From: Methanothermococcus thermolithotrophicus DSM 2095
GTDB taxonomy: Archaea; AGJL01; Methanococci; Methanococcales; Methanococcaceae
Length of the DNA stretch: 64,000 nt
Assembly: GCF_946463545.1 (NCBI RefSeq)
Contig: NZ_OX296583.1
Coordinates: 1,091,035-1,155,034, forward strand
Direction: 5' to 3'
Positions 1-9,291 of this stretch are shown here, in pieces. Position numbers and translations under genes: made by a program. Position 1 is the stretch's first letter. The number at the start of each line of letters is the position of its first letter. The notes beneath the pieces are model-generated. The model saw nothing but the letters and a program-made list of their open reading frames with translations, searched no databases and had not been told where the DNA came from.

Positions 1-121
1 TAGAAAGGGGGTTGTAAGTACTAAAGGAATTTTATAGTTTAAGTCAGTATTATTTAACATTTCAAAGTTTTATTTAATTTATAAATTAATGCACTTATTG
101 ATACAGTAGGGGAGGTAAAAA

Positions 122-586
122 ATGTTGGAATACTTTGCTGAAATTTTAAGTATTTTGATAAGTATGGTGATATTAAAAAATATTGAGAATTATTTTAAAA
201 GTAGAAATTTTGAAGATAATAGTGTATTAAAATGGATTTTTGAGTTTGTATATTGGGGCATTTGCTTCGTAGTTATGATTCTAATACTTGCCATTACTTG
301 GGTAATATTTGGATTTGAAACACTTGGCAATATAGAGTCTGCAATTTTTCTATCTTCAATAAATGGATTCTCAAGTAGGGTTTTTGGATATACTGAATTT
401 TGGATATTGGTCTTACTAACCATATATTTTGGAATAATGTATGCTGGTATTATAGGTGTTATTTTATCAGTTGCAGTATTTGTCTTTACTAACTATTGTG
501 GCGAATTGTTAGATATTACAGACAATATGAAGAAATTTAAATTTTTAATTCTAAAATTAAAAGCAAATATTGTTAAGTCAAAATAA
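122..586 (+). CDS. Small multi-pass membrane protein, unknown function
   Basis: I do not recognise this 154-aa protein. It has about three hydrophobic segments (near residues 6-20, 43-67 and 92-125), joined by short charged loops, and ends in a Lys-rich cytoplasmic-looking tail. A good ribosome binding site (GGGAGG) lies 5-8 bases before the ATG. It is convergent with argF and stands alone, so context gives no functional clue. It could be a lineage-specific membrane protein; only its reality as a gene is well supported. Confidence 0.6.
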   Translation: MLEYFAEILSILISMVILKNIENYFKSRNFEDNSVLKWIFEFVYWGICFVVMILILAITWVIFGFETLGNIESAIFLSSINGFSSRVFGYTEFWILVLLTIYFGIMYAGIIGVILSVAVFVFTNYCGELLDITDNMKKFKFLILKLKANIVKSK

Positions 587-648
587 TTTTGTTAAAAATG
601 CATCTAAATTAAAATAAAATTAACTAAAAGAATTAATATTACACATTT

Positions 649-722
649 AAAAAAGGTTGCATCCCAACCCTTTTTAAAGTGTTGGATCCAAATCTGAAAC
701 ATTTGGAAGAGGCTAGATCCAA
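649..722. terminator. Two nested hairpins between convergent genes
   Basis: The gap between the membrane-protein gene and argF holds an A/T-flanked hairpin (AAAAGGTTG / CAACCCTTTT, 649-675) followed by a nested hairpin (TTGGATC/GATCCAA outside, CAAAT/ATTTG inside, 682-722). The position between two convergent 3' ends suits a bidirectional terminator, or a unit of the palindromic repeat family seen elsewhere in the window. Function is inferred. Confidence 0.4.
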
Positions 723-749
723 AAAGGAGTATTTTGTTTACTCAAAGCT

Positions 750-1670
750 TTATATTTTATCAAATATATACTTAAATACCGCTTTCTGAGCATGCAATCT
801 ATTCTCTGCTTCATCGTAAACTACAGAATGTTTTCCATCTATAACTTCGTCTGTAATTTCCATACCCCTGTTTGCAGGTAAACAGTGCATTACTATTGCA
901 TCCTCTTTAGCATATCCAAGGAGCTCTTTATTTATTTGGTACGGTGGGAATATCTTTAACACTTCATCCAAATTTTTGTTTTTATCACTCATGCTTATCC
1001 AAACATCAGTATATAATATGTCTGCATCTTTAGCCCCTTCGATTGGATCGTTAGTTAATGTTATACTTCCTTCCCCATATTCATTGATTGCTTCAAGAGC
1101 TCTTTTTACATACATTGCGTTTGGCTCGTATCCTGCAGGGGTTGCAACACATACATCCATCCCAAGTATTGCACCTGCAATCATTAATGAATTGCATACA
1201 TTGTTTCCGTCCCCTAAATAAGTTAATTTAAGTCCTTTAAGCTCATTCTTATATTCTTTTATTGTTAGCATATCTGCGAGAATTTGACAAGGATGTGCAA
1301 GGCTACTTAATGCATTTATAACTGGAACATCCCCGTATTTTGCCAAATCTTCAAGTGTTTTATGGTTCTTAACTCTGGCAACAATGGCATCAACGTATCT
1401 ACTTAATACCTTTGCAGTATCCTTTATACTTTCTTTTTTCCCAAGATGTATCTCCCCTTCATTCATTATTATTGAATGTCCCCCAAGTTCGTTGACTGCA
1501 AAGTCAAAGCTTATTCTAGTTCTGGTTGAAGGGCTTTCGAATATTAGGGCTATACTTTTGTCTTTTAATAGCTTCTCATGGCTGTATCTATTTTTTTTAA
1601 AGTATTCCGCATCCTTAATAATGCCTTCAAGTTCTTCCCTGCTTAAGTTACATAAAGTTAGTAAGTGCAT
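750..1670 (-). CDS. argF: Ornithine carbamoyltransferase
   Basis: Catalyses carbamoyl phosphate + ornithine to citrulline in cytoplasmic arginine synthesis. The 306-aa length is normal for the family. Visible motifs are the carbamoyl-phosphate site STRTR (about residues 49-53), HPCQ (about residue 127-130) and the ornithine-side HCLPANRG near residue 263. The start follows GGTGATAGG directly before ATG. The gene is monocistronic, and its upstream side is divergent from the methyltransferase gene at 1824. Family assignment is secure. Confidence 0.96.
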   Translation of the reverse strand: MHLLTLCNLSREELEGIIKDAEYFKKNRYSHEKLLKDKSIALIFESPSTRTRISFDFAVNELGGHSIIMNEGEIHLGKKESIKDTAKVLSRYVDAIVARVKNHKTLEDLAKYGDVPVINALSSLAHPCQILADMLTIKEYKNELKGLKLTYLGDGNNVCNSLMIAGAILGMDVCVATPAGYEPNAMYVKRALEAINEYGEGSITLTNDPIEGAKDADILYTDVWISMSDKNKNLDEVLKIFPPYQINKELLGYAKEDAIVMHCLPANRGMEITDEVIDGKHSVVYDEAENRLHAQKAVFKYIFDKI

Positions 1671-1823
1671 CCTATCACCGTATTTATTCCAACATCTGGT
1701 CCAAAATTATAAACATTATTTTTAACCATTATTATCTTATTAGAAAAGTATTAATTTAATATATCTACTATTTAAAATATAACATTAATACCATATATCA
1801 CAACATCTGTAGCGAGTGAAATT

Positions 1824-2420
1824 ATGCATTATTTTTCCGAGAATCCGGAGTCAAAACACAATGAAATGATTATTGAAGGGATTATACGAGATAAGAGATT
1901 ATCATTTAAAACAGATACTGGAGTTTTTTCTCCTAATAAAATAGATAAAGGTACAAAAATATTAACTGAATCAATAGAAGTAAGTAAAGATGACGATATT
2001 CTTGATGTGGGCTGTGGATATGGCGTTATCGGAATTTCTTTGGCAGATGAAGTTAATTCTGTTACAATGACCGATTTAAATAAAAGATCTGTAAAACTAA
2101 CAAAGTACAATATAAAATTAAATAATTTAGAAAGTTTAAACATAGAAGTATTCCAAGGGGATCTCTACGATAAAGTTAAGGGTAAAAAATACGATGTTAT
2201 AATATCCAATCCACCTATAAAGGCAGGAAAAAAAGTAATACATAAAATAATAAGTGAAGGTAAAGAGTTGTTAAAGGAAAATGGCACTATTTGGTTAGTT
2301 ATTCAGACAAAACACGGTGCAAAATCTCTTGCAAAATTTATGGAAGAAGTTTTTGGAAATGTGGAAACGGTTACGATTAAGGGCGGATATAGGGTTTTAA
2401 AATCCAAGAAAAATGTATAA
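1824..2420 (+). CDS. Class I SAM-dependent methyltransferase (RsmC/small-domain type)
   Basis: A 198-aa single-domain methyltransferase of the MTS family, which I recognise as the MJ0882-like archaeal group, related to the catalytic half of the bacterial 16S rRNA guanine-N2 methyltransferase RsmC. Motif I is DVGCGYGVIGI (about residues 53-63) and the catalytic motif IV is SNPPIKAGK (about residues 129-137), the NPP signature of amino/N-methylating enzymes. The gene is followed after 9 bases by flaK, so both may be cotranscribed. An rRNA substrate is inferred from homology. Confidence 0.8.
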   Translation: MHYFSENPESKHNEMIIEGIIRDKRLSFKTDTGVFSPNKIDKGTKILTESIEVSKDDDILDVGCGYGVIGISLADEVNSVTMTDLNKRSVKLTKYNIKLNNLESLNIEVFQGDLYDKVKGKKYDVIISNPPIKAGKKVIHKIISEGKELLKENGTIWLVIQTKHGAKSLAKFMEEVFGNVETVTIKGGYRVLKSKKNV

Positions 2421-2429
2421 GGAGATATT

Positions 2430-3122
2430 ATGATTGAATACATTTTTGGTTTAGTTGGGCTTCTCATAGCATCCATTCACGACTTCAAAAGTAGGGAAAT
2501 TGAAGATTATATTTGGATTTCCATGGTAGTTTTTGGGTTTTTGTACAGTATATACATGTCATTCAGTACTGGAAATTATTCCTTTTTGATAAATTCAATT
2601 TCTGGATTTGTAGTATGTTTTATACTGGGCTATTTAATGTTTTTATTTGGCATAGGTGGGGGAGATGGTAAAATATTAATGGGATTGGGAGCTCTTGTTC
2701 CAAAGTACCAAATGCCAACATATACTATTTTGGGTAGTCTTTTAAGTGTCAACTATGTTCCATCGTTTCCAATAATAGTATTTATAAACGGAATGTTTTT
2801 TATGATTTTTCTGCCGATAGTGATTTTATTAAGGAATTTGATGAAAGGAATAAGGCCTAAAAACTTAAGGAAATTTCTTTTAATGTGTTTTGGAGAAAAA
2901 ATGAGAGTAAAGGATGCAAAAGAAAAAAATAGGTTAATATTAGGTCATGAAAACAACTTTAAATTATTACCATCCGCAGATGACGATGATTTTTCAAACT
3001 ATAATGACGATGAAGAAATATGGGTAACTCCTATGATACCGTTAATAATCCCAATAACTATCTCATACATAGTAACTCCTATAATAGGGGATAAAATAAT
3101 TCATTTAATAGTCCCTATTTAA
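2430..3122 (+). CDS. flaK: Prepilin/prearchaellin peptidase FlaK (GxGD aspartyl protease)
   Basis: Membrane protease that cleaves class III signal peptides of archaellins and related pilins. The 230-aa length and overall sequence match the methanococcal FlaK. The two catalytic aspartates are visible: one in the loop after TM1 ([12 protein letters not shown]18) and one in the GxGD motif (GIGGGDGK, about residues 74-81). About six hydrophobic segments are seen, with the charged cytoplasmic loop rich in Asp/Glu near residues 185-200. AGGAGATATT precedes the ATG. The pilin-like protein at 28510 may instead be processed by the paralogue EppA, which is not in this window. Confidence 0.88.
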   Translation: MIEYIFGLVGLLIASIHDFKSREIEDYIWISMVVFGFLYSIYMSFSTGNYSFLINSISGFVVCFILGYLMFLFGIGGGDGKILMGLGALVPKYQMPTYTILGSLLSVNYVPSFPIIVFINGMFFMIFLPIVILLRNLMKGIRPKNLRKFLLMCFGEKMRVKDAKEKNRLILGHENNFKLLPSADDDDFSNYNDDEEIWVTPMIPLIIPITISYIVTPIIGDKIIHLIVPI

Positions 3123-3971
3123 TTAAAAGTTAATCTCTATCCCATAAATCTTTTCAATATTTTCTTTGTGGATTTTGAAACACTTTTCTTCGTCAATTAA
3201 TCCAGAATTTATTAGGTTTCTCGTTCTTCTTGGGACAGTTTTTATTCCAAGAACTACTCCTGGCCTTTTAAGGTCATCGATATAGTCGGTTTCCATTACA
3301 AACCTGGAAGATTTTTTTGCAGCTTCATCACAAGGTTTTGAAGCTATTATTGAAGGAAATATTCCGTATTTTTCTCCTTCTAAAACCATGTCTCCACAGT
3401 GGTGTTTTACAACTTTTTCAGGATCCAAAGAAACAGACTTTGCCATATTATTAAACTCTCTAAATTGTTCTTCTGATGCAGTTTCTGCATGAATTTGAAT
3501 AGCACAATCTAAATCTTTTGCCAGTTCCATTGAGTATAATAGTATTTCATTGGAAGCTCTCCATATGTTCTCATCTACAGGATAGTGAGGTCTTCCAACT
3601 TCTCCAATTCCAACTAAAAATTCATTTTCTTCAACAAGTTTTTTTGCATAGTTAAGGCCTTCTATGATTTTATCTTTGGCTTTTTCTAGGGGAATGCCGT
3701 TTTTAACCATAAAGGTTAATTCAGCAGGATGAACTCCAACTAAACCAAATGCTTTTACACCATCTATGCTGTTTATTGTATTTAAATCATTTATTAAGTC
3801 ATCCATAGGTTTTGTTAATTCAGCATCTCCAAATGCAGGTTTGTTTAATACAATCATTACCTTTCCACCTGCATTTTTAAAAATTTTAGCTACTTTCTCA
3901 GCCCCATGCCCATTTACTCCATCTACATGAATGTGATTATCAGTTACCGGCAGATTTTTCAAAATATCCAT
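3123..3971 (-). CDS. TatD-like metal-dependent hydrolase
   Basis: A 282-aa amidohydrolase-fold protein of the archaeal TatD-related group. The metal-binding HIHVDG motif is at about residues 13-18; further candidate ligands are GEVGR (E near 123), the His of IQIHAETA (near 159) and HHCGDM (near 190), plus METDYID near 228. The substrate is unknown; relatives are phosphoesterases or DNases. It converges with flaK with no gap: the two stop codons are adjacent (3122/3123). Confidence 0.8.
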   Translation of the reverse strand: MDILKNLPVTDNHIHVDGVNGHGAEKVAKIFKNAGGKVMIVLNKPAFGDAELTKPMDDLINDLNTINSIDGVKAFGLVGVHPAELTFMVKNGIPLEKAKDKIIEGLNYAKKLVEENEFLVGIGEVGRPHYPVDENIWRASNEILLYSMELAKDLDCAIQIHAETASEEQFREFNNMAKSVSLDPEKVVKHHCGDMVLEGEKYGIFPSIIASKPCDEAAKKSSRFVMETDYIDDLKRPGVVLGIKTVPRRTRNLINSGLIDEEKCFKIHKENIEKIYGIEINF

Positions 3972-4005
3972 TTTATCACTTAGTTTCTTTTAATTTTATT
4001 ATCTA

Positions 4006-4530
4006 TTATCTCTTACTCATTTTAGAGCTCCAAATATAGAGGGGGTTTCCTTTATAGTTAATCAGCTTTAAGCATTCAATAGGCTGTTCACCATGAAGAG
4101 GTTTTATAATTAGGTCACAGCTCACCTTCTTAGCTATGTCATAAATAAACGGCTGTAAATCCCTTGGAGGTCTGATAGAGTATATTAAATCAGATCCTCT
4201 GTAAATGTCCATATTTGGGTTAAATATATCATCAACAACACCATTTAGTAATTGATTTCTTGCTTCTTCTATAGCTTTTTCATTTGCATCTACAACAGTT
4301 ATGTTTGCCCCATTTTCTTTTAATTTTTTAGCTACTTCGAAGTAGAACCCAACACCTATTTCAATTATTTTTGGTTTTCCCACTGGATTCGAAAATCTCT
4401 GATTTTCGTAACCTACCGGATTCGGAAGCCTTTGGCTTCCGTAACCTACTGGATTCGAAAACCGAAGGTTTTCGTAATTTCCGTCTTTTAGTCCGTAATT
4501 CTGATAAATATAATCAAAAACATATTCCAT
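4006..4530 (-). CDS. UPF0146 family protein with in-frame palindromic repeat insertion
   Basis: UPF0146 proteins are small archaeal Rossmann-fold proteins resembling methyltransferases; function is unknown. The nucleotide-binding-like motif KIIEIGVGFYFEVA follows the insertion, with VVDAN as a motif II acidic loop. Between residue 18 and this motif sit about 33 residues made of an 11-aa unit (NPVGYENQRFS and variants) repeated three times, encoded by three tandem 33-bp palindromic units (4381-4479). Without it the protein would have the usual size of about 140 aa. The start at 4530 is chosen because GAGGGATTTC precedes that ATG; an upstream TTG at 4542 is less likely. Confidence 0.82.
   Translation of the reverse strand: MEYVFDYIYQNYGLKDGNYENLRFSNPVGYGSQRLPNPVGYENQRFSNPVGKPKIIEIGVGFYFEVAKKLKENGANITVVDANEKAIEEARNQLLNGVVDDIFNPNMDIYRGSDLIYSIRPPRDLQPFIYDIAKKVSCDLIIKPLHGEQPIECLKLINYKGNPLYIWSSKMSKR
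4381..4479. repeat. Three tandem 33-bp palindromic units inside a CDS (family C)
   Basis: Three adjacent 33-bp units each contain a hairpin (GAAAATCTCTGATTTTC, GGAAGCCTTTGGCTTCC, GAAAACCGAAGGTTTTC) and a shared edge ACTGGATTCG / CGTAACCT. Hairpin arms differ between copies but stay self-complementary. Because 33 is a multiple of three and no stop is created, the UPF0146 frame is kept. The same unit recurs inside the gene at 61013. Confidence 0.9.
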
Positions 4531-4654
4531 GAAATCCCTCAAGCGTATTTTGTTAGATTCGTATGATGATATTGGTATTATGGTCGTTCTAGGACTTTAT
4601 AAAATTTTATATTTATAAATAATAAATAAAACTTTGAAAAATATGGGTGTAAAT

Positions 4655-4828
4655 TAGTTGTTTGCGAAATTTATTGGAATTTGTTCATATATTACAAATT
4701 TTTAAAATGGTTGTTATTATTGCTTTAAATTTTAAAATAAAGGAAATGGATCCTAAAATATATGACAAAACCCAGTTTGCCGATTAATTTTATTGGAGTT
4801 AATATTCAATATCTAACGCAAACAACTA
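4655..4828. mobile_element. Small inverted-repeat element (family B, diverged)
   Basis: A 174-bp AT-rich stretch begins with TAGTTGTTTGCG and ends with its exact complement CGCAAACAACTA. The ends resemble the TAGTCGTTCTGCGAA ends of the other family B elements in this window. It has no coding capacity. It fills most of the 380-bp gap between UPF0146 and the DJ-1/PfpI gene, which also holds TATA-like sequence near 4610. Confidence 0.5.
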
Positions 4829-4912
4829 TGATTGTAAACGACTTATAATAAATGATATAAACCATACGGATATAGTTTTTGTTATAATTTGTAACTTAAT
4901 GAGGGGGTTTGA

Positions 4913-5428
4913 ATGGTTGTATTGATAGTTATAGCTCCAAAAGATTTTAGAGACGATGAACTTTTTGATCCATTGCAGGTGTTTTATAATAAAAATATTG
5001 CTGCACAGATGGTTTCAACTACCGTAGGGGAACACACGGGAATGTTGGGGGGAAGAGCAACAACAAAAAGGACTATTAACGATGTAAATGTTGATGATTT
5101 TGATGCTATAATGATTGTAGGGGGCATAGGATCTAAAAAATACCTCTGGAACAATGAAGATTTGATAGATCTTGTAAAAAAATTCTATGAAAAAGGAAAA
5201 ATAGTTTCTGCAATATGTCTTTCTCCAGTGGTTTTAGCTAAGGCAGGTATTTTAAAAGGTAAAAAAGCTACAGTATATCCTGTAAAAGAAGCAATAGACA
5301 TACTAAAAGAAAATGGTGCCGAGTACGTCGATGAAGGCGTAGTTACAGATGGAAACATCATAACTGCTAAAGGTCCAGAATTTACAATAGTATTTGGAAA
5401 TAAAATAGCTGAAATGCTTGAGAAATAA
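4913..5428 (+). CDS. DJ-1/PfpI family protein
   Basis: A 171-aa single-domain protein of the DJ-1/PfpI superfamily (proteases, chaperones, glyoxalases). The nucleophile-elbow cysteine is C102 in SAICLSPVVLA; the His that follows the Cys in true PfpI proteases (AICHGP) is Leu here, so proteolysis should not be assumed. Glycine-rich IVGGIGS (about 68-74) is the usual loop. GAGGGGG lies 4-9 bases before the ATG. The role in the cell, perhaps in carbonyl or oxidative stress, is inferred from the family only. Confidence 0.85.
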   Translation: MVVLIVIAPKDFRDDELFDPLQVFYNKNIAAQMVSTTVGEHTGMLGGRATTKRTINDVNVDDFDAIMIVGGIGSKKYLWNNEDLIDLVKKFYEKGKIVSAICLSPVVLAKAGILKGKKATVYPVKEAIDILKENGAEYVDEGVVTDGNIITAKGPEFTIVFGNKIAEMLEK

Positions 5429-5531
5429 CTTTTTTAATTTAACTTTTTTAATAAATTAATTTATTAATTTTTTTAATTTAATTTAATATTTATTAAAAAT
5501 TGTTAACATTAAGGTAATATTAGGTAATAGC

Positions 5532-6374
5532 ATGAATGCGAACACTAACTCCAGAGATAACATAACCAAAACAAAATCTGTTCAGAATCCAGGGGAATCT
5601 AAAATAAAGTATCAAAAAATAGGCGACATATTGATTGTTAAAAGAAGTTTAACAGACGATGAAATAAAAGAACTTGTTAAAAGAACCAACTGCAGGACTA
5701 TAGTCAAATATAGTACACATATAACCGGAGATTTTAGAACTCCCCGTGTAAGGGTGATCTATAGCAGTAATATGGGCAGTAACGATAATAACGAAACTGA
5801 AACAATTCACAAAGAACATGGTTGTAGATTTAAAATAGATGTTTCAAAGGTAATGTGGAGCATGGGGAATATAGAAGAAAGGAAAAGAATGGCCCATATA
5901 TCAAATCCAGATGAAACAGTTGTGGACATGTTTGCAGGAATAGGTTATTTCAGCATACCTATGGCAAAATACTCAAAACCTAAAAAAATCTATTCTATTG
6001 AGATAAATCCTAACTCATACCACTATCTCTGTGAAAATATAAAACTAAACAAACTGGACAATATGGTTGCAATATTGAGTGATAATAGAAAGGTTATGAT
6101 GGAGAACATGGCAGATAGAATTATAATGGGATATGTTTTAAAAACCCATAAGTTTTTAGATAAAGCCTTTGAATTCCTAAAAGATAAAGGAGTTATACAT
6201 TACCATGACACGGTGGCAGAAAAAATTATGAATATCAGACCTATAGAACAGCTCAGATATCACGGAGAAAAAAACGGCTATAAATTAACTGACTACAAAA
6301 TAAACAAAATAAAGAAATACTCCCCAGGAGTTTGGCACGTTGTTGTTGATGCTGAATTTGAAAAAAATGAATAG
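5532..6374 (+). CDS. taw2: tRNA(Phe) wybutosine-pathway aminocarboxypropyltransferase (Tyw2/Taw2)
   Basis: Predicted to move the 3-amino-3-carboxypropyl group of SAM onto 4-demethylwyosine at G37 of tRNA-Phe. The 280-aa protein is a Trm5-like fold: N-terminal region with TGDFRTPRVRV, then DMFAGIGYFSIPMA (SAM motif I, about 134-147), YSIEINP (motif II) and CENIKLNK. The motif after the SAM site differs from Trm5, favouring Taw2 over the m1G37 methyltransferase, but confusion between the two is possible. AGGTAAT lies before the start. Confidence 0.78.
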   Translation: MNANTNSRDNITKTKSVQNPGESKIKYQKIGDILIVKRSLTDDEIKELVKRTNCRTIVKYSTHITGDFRTPRVRVIYSSNMGSNDNNETETIHKEHGCRFKIDVSKVMWSMGNIEERKRMAHISNPDETVVDMFAGIGYFSIPMAKYSKPKKIYSIEINPNSYHYLCENIKLNKLDNMVAILSDNRKVMMENMADRIIMGYVLKTHKFLDKAFEFLKDKGVIHYHDTVAEKIMNIRPIEQLRYHGEKNGYKLTDYKINKIKKYSPGVWHVVVDAEFEKNE

Positions 6375-6417
6375 AATAAGAATAAATAATATTAAGTAAT
6401 GATTTAAACAATATAAG

Positions 6418-7350
6418 TTATAAAAACTCAAAACCATCTTCTTTTCTAATGAACCTTTTTCCTACATTAACTGTAAAGTTTATTTCCCTTCCAAGTGCAT
6501 TATCCACCAAAAGGCTTCCAAGTGAAGGGTCTGTACTGATTCCACAAACTGAAGTTGTGATTCTTGGATTTATTTCTAAAATGTTTATTTCTTCACCAAC
6601 TAACACATCCACTCCTACATAGCCGTTTAAACCATCGATTTTTCTCAGCGCCTTTTCGGATTCCTTTATTATTTCTTCCTTTAATGGATGGTTTATGTTT
6701 ACTTCTCCACCACAGTATATATCGTTGATATACTGCCTGTTTAAGCATATAGGATATATTTTGTCATTCTGTCCAACAATAAAACTAACAGAATACGGAG
6801 CTCCTTCTACAAATTCTTGGATTACATATTCTTCATCAAGTACCTGATGAGCACCGCCGCACCCGCTTGTCTCTTTTATAACATATTTTTTTAATGGATA
6901 TGTTTTAGGAGTTTTTACGGCTTCTTTTATGGCTTCGTAGGTTAAATATTTATTTCCTGCGATTTTAACCCCCTTACTTGAAGAACCGATATTGATAACC
7001 TTATGTTTTTCGATTAACTTAGTTAGCTCATATAGGATGTTTTCGCATTCTGGTGCAATAATCAACGCCATATCCACTTCATCCAGAATATTTTCAATTT
7101 TAGATATATAATCGTCATTTTTATTTAAAGATATAACATTGAAATTTGATGAATTATTTTGTGAGTTGTAATATTTTTCATCGATTAGTGAAGTTACCTG
7201 GTGCCCACTACTTAAAAAATGGTTTAAAATAGTATCATACATCAACCTACCTTCTTCAAGTATGTCTTTATCAACGATTTCTCCGCTACCTACTGCATAC
7301 TCAAAAAATAGTATTTTAGGATAATGGGGATTTTCAGATTCTCTATTCAT
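6418..7350 (-). CDS. mfnD: Tyramine-glutamate ligase MfnD (methanofuran synthesis)
   Basis: ATP-grasp ligase joining tyramine to the gamma-carboxyl of glutamate, an early step in making the C1 carrier methanofuran. The N-terminus KILFFEYAVGSGEIVD is characteristic, and the ATP-grasp C-terminal core is seen in YVIQEFVEGAPYSVSF and the metal-binding ILEINPRITTS. The ATG at 7350 is preferred because GGTGCAG precedes it; a GTG at 7368 is the alternative. Its upstream neighbour (7373-8347) is very close, so the two form an operon. Confidence 0.87.
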   Translation of the reverse strand: MNRESENPHYPKILFFEYAVGSGEIVDKDILEEGRLMYDTILNHFLSSGHQVTSLIDEKYYNSQNNSSNFNVISLNKNDDYISKIENILDEVDMALIIAPECENILYELTKLIEKHKVINIGSSSKGVKIAGNKYLTYEAIKEAVKTPKTYPLKKYVIKETSGCGGAHQVLDEEYVIQEFVEGAPYSVSFIVGQNDKIYPICLNRQYINDIYCGGEVNINHPLKEEIIKESEKALRKIDGLNGYVGVDVLVGEEINILEINPRITTSVCGISTDPSLGSLLVDNALGREINFTVNVGKRFIRKEDGFEFL

Positions 7351-7372
7351 ACCTGCACCTTTCTGCACATTT

Positions 7373-8347
7373 TTAAATTTTTACAATCTTCATTATTTCC
7401 TCAGAACCTTCGGTAGGTTCAATTAATCCATTGTAAACATCTGATACAATATCTTCTATCAGTTTTATTTTTGTGTTTTTGTTTTTTTTGTAGGACTGTA
7501 TCATCAATGGACAGTCTAAGTAAATCTGCTGAGCTCGGGAATTAGAAAACTCCAAGATACTTTCTAATTTTTTAATTAATGAATTTCTCTTTAAAGGAAA
7601 TAGTTTAAGGAAATTTACAATATGAATTCCATCCTTAAAGACGTAGTCTTCATCCATATGGTTGTTTATTATGCATTTGATTCCCATATCTTTAGCTTCA
7701 CTTATAACATATTTTTCCAAGCTATTGCAGACCTTATAGCATGGATAATTTTCTATAGCACTTAAAATATCATCCTTACCTAATTTAAAAGGTTCTATAA
7801 ACTTATGTGGGATATTTAATATCTTTAGGACATCTTCAATTGCTTTTTTGTTTTTTGGTGGTAAAATAACAGTTCCAAGGTCATAAGTTATACCGAAAGG
7901 CTGGAAAAATTCCTTTAAATATGCTAAAACTGGTAAATCGTATTTACACTGGACTAAAACAAGAACTTTTTCATCGTTAATTTTTAAATTTTTTTCTTCT
8001 AAGAACTTAATTGCATGTTTGGTTTTTTCATCCAGTATTACTTTATCCACGTAACTTTCGACCCTTATTATCAGGTCTTTATTAAATAAATCCCTAAGAG
8101 ATTTGCTCAACTTTCCTATTGCCCATCCTCCAGGACCTATTAACGTGGATTTATCAGACCTGGTTAATGTATATATTATTAAAAAAGTTTTTTCATTGCC
8201 AATCTTCTCTGCGTCATCCTGCGGGCCAAGTGATTTTATTTCCAAATCTACTATTTCAAATTCGGTTTCTTTTAAATTTAGTTCCTTTCTTATGCTTTTT
8301 ACTTTTTTGTAGATTTCATCCATTAAATGTTCTTTATCCATCATCAT
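7373..8347 (-). CDS. Archaeal protein with KH-like GPGG motif, possibly PP-loop-related
   Basis: A 324-aa protein I only partly recognise. Residues near 75-105 contain GPGGWAIGKLSKSL, resembling the GxxG loop of KH RNA-binding domains. The following segment (VLVLVQCKYDLPVLAYL) sits where PP-loop ATPases carry SGGxDS, but that signature is absent, so any ATPase activity would be degenerate. Conserved-looking Cys occur at YPCYKVCNSLEKY. It may act in tRNA or rRNA modification, which is inference. The start at ATG 8347 follows AGTGATT; a GTG at 8356 is possible. It lies upstream of mfnD in the same operon. Confidence 0.55.
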   Translation of the reverse strand: MMMDKEHLMDEIYKKVKSIRKELNLKETEFEIVDLEIKSLGPQDDAEKIGNEKTFLIIYTLTRSDKSTLIGPGGWAIGKLSKSLRDLFNKDLIIRVESYVDKVILDEKTKHAIKFLEEKNLKINDEKVLVLVQCKYDLPVLAYLKEFFQPFGITYDLGTVILPPKNKKAIEDVLKILNIPHKFIEPFKLGKDDILSAIENYPCYKVCNSLEKYVISEAKDMGIKCIINNHMDEDYVFKDGIHIVNFLKLFPLKRNSLIKKLESILEFSNSRAQQIYLDCPLMIQSYKKNKNTKIKLIEDIVSDVYNGLIEPTEGSEEIMKIVKI

Positions 8348-8439
8348 AGTAATCACTTCAATAAAATAAAAATAAGTATGTAAAATATGATGCTACCCTA
8401 TGTAGGTATTTATTCTATAGGGCGGAATAATAAAAATAG

Positions 8440-9087
8440 TTAGTTATTTATTTGTAATGTTTTGTTTTTCAATTTGGCAATTATGGTTTCTCCTGCATAG
8501 ACTTTATCGTCCTTTTTTACAAGTACTTCATATTTGTCTTTTGGCAATATTACCGCAGCCTGAGAACCTAACTTTATAATACCTATCCTCTGTCCGATAG
8601 TTACATAATCCCCTTCATTAACATTACTAACCGTTCTCCTTGCCACCATTCCGGCAATTTGAACTACCCCAACGTAGTCTGTGCCATTTTTTATAATAAT
8701 CACATTTCTTTCATTTTTCCCTTCTACGCCGCTACCAAATGCAGGATAGTATCCCCCATCAAAGTGCTTAACATATACAACCTCTCCACCAATCGGAGCT
8801 CTATTGACATGGACGTCAAAAGGAGACATGAATATTCCAATCACGTAGGAACCATTTCTGTAGTAATTCTCAATATCTTTTAAAACATACTTGTTGCCAT
8901 CCTTGTAGACTTCTGGAAATCCGTCGTATTCCTTTATGTATAAAACCGTTCCATCTGCAGGGGATATACAGATGCCTCGTTCATTTAGTGGCGGCGTTCT
9001 TTCTGGGTCTCTATAAAAATAAACTGTAAATAACAGTATAGAACATATACCTACTGCCAGGAATTTTTGGTATGATTTCAAATTCAT
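8440..9087 (-). CDS. asd: Archaetidylserine decarboxylase proenzyme (PSD-A type)
   Basis: Pyruvoyl-dependent decarboxylase converting archaetidylserine to archaetidylethanolamine in membrane lipid synthesis. Typical sequences are FYRDPERTPP near the N-terminus, ISPADGTV, FMSPFDVHVNRAPIGG and the self-cleavage site KLGSQAAVI, where the serine (about residue 175) would become the pyruvoyl group. One N-terminal membrane segment is present. The 215-aa start at 9087 gives the usual family length; the frame stays open to an ATG at 9192 (250 aa), but that start lacks a ribosome binding site and would add a second hydrophobic segment. Confidence 0.88.
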   Translation of the reverse strand: MNLKSYQKFLAVGICSILLFTVYFYRDPERTPPLNERGICISPADGTVLYIKEYDGFPEVYKDGNKYVLKDIENYYRNGSYVIGIFMSPFDVHVNRAPIGGEVVYVKHFDGGYYPAFGSGVEGKNERNVIIIKNGTDYVGVVQIAGMVARRTVSNVNEGDYVTIGQRIGIIKLGSQAAVILPKDKYEVLVKKDDKVYAGETIIAKLKNKTLQINN

Positions 9088-9291
9088 TTTTAACACTCTC
9101 AAACTTTGTAACACATATATACATAAAACTAAGAATAAATGAAAATAGTATATATTATTTACCATGGGTAATGCAATATGTTTTATTATCATTATGGTTA
9201 TAATATATTATTAACATAGGACAGTTATAAAAAACGAGAGATTAAAATCGAAGGTTTTCGGAGCTCACCTTCATTACATTCAGGTGATATA

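Noticed and set aside
2570-2585. NrpR operator (GGAA-N6-TTCC)
   Set aside because: GGAAATTATTCC has a four-base spacer and is inside the flaK gene; no correct operator was seen upstream of nrpR or other genes.
4384-4400. tRNA T-loop (GGATTCGAA)
   Set aside because: It belongs to the 33-bp hairpin unit; no cloverleaf can be built around it.
4655-4828. Regulatory dyad rather than an element
   Set aside because: The inverted ends are 150 bp apart and resemble the ends of other family B elements, so a single operator is unlikely.
8440-9192. Longer archaetidylserine decarboxylase start at 9192
   Set aside because: No ribosome binding site, adds an unneeded hydrophobic segment and exceeds the usual family length; kept only as an alternative.
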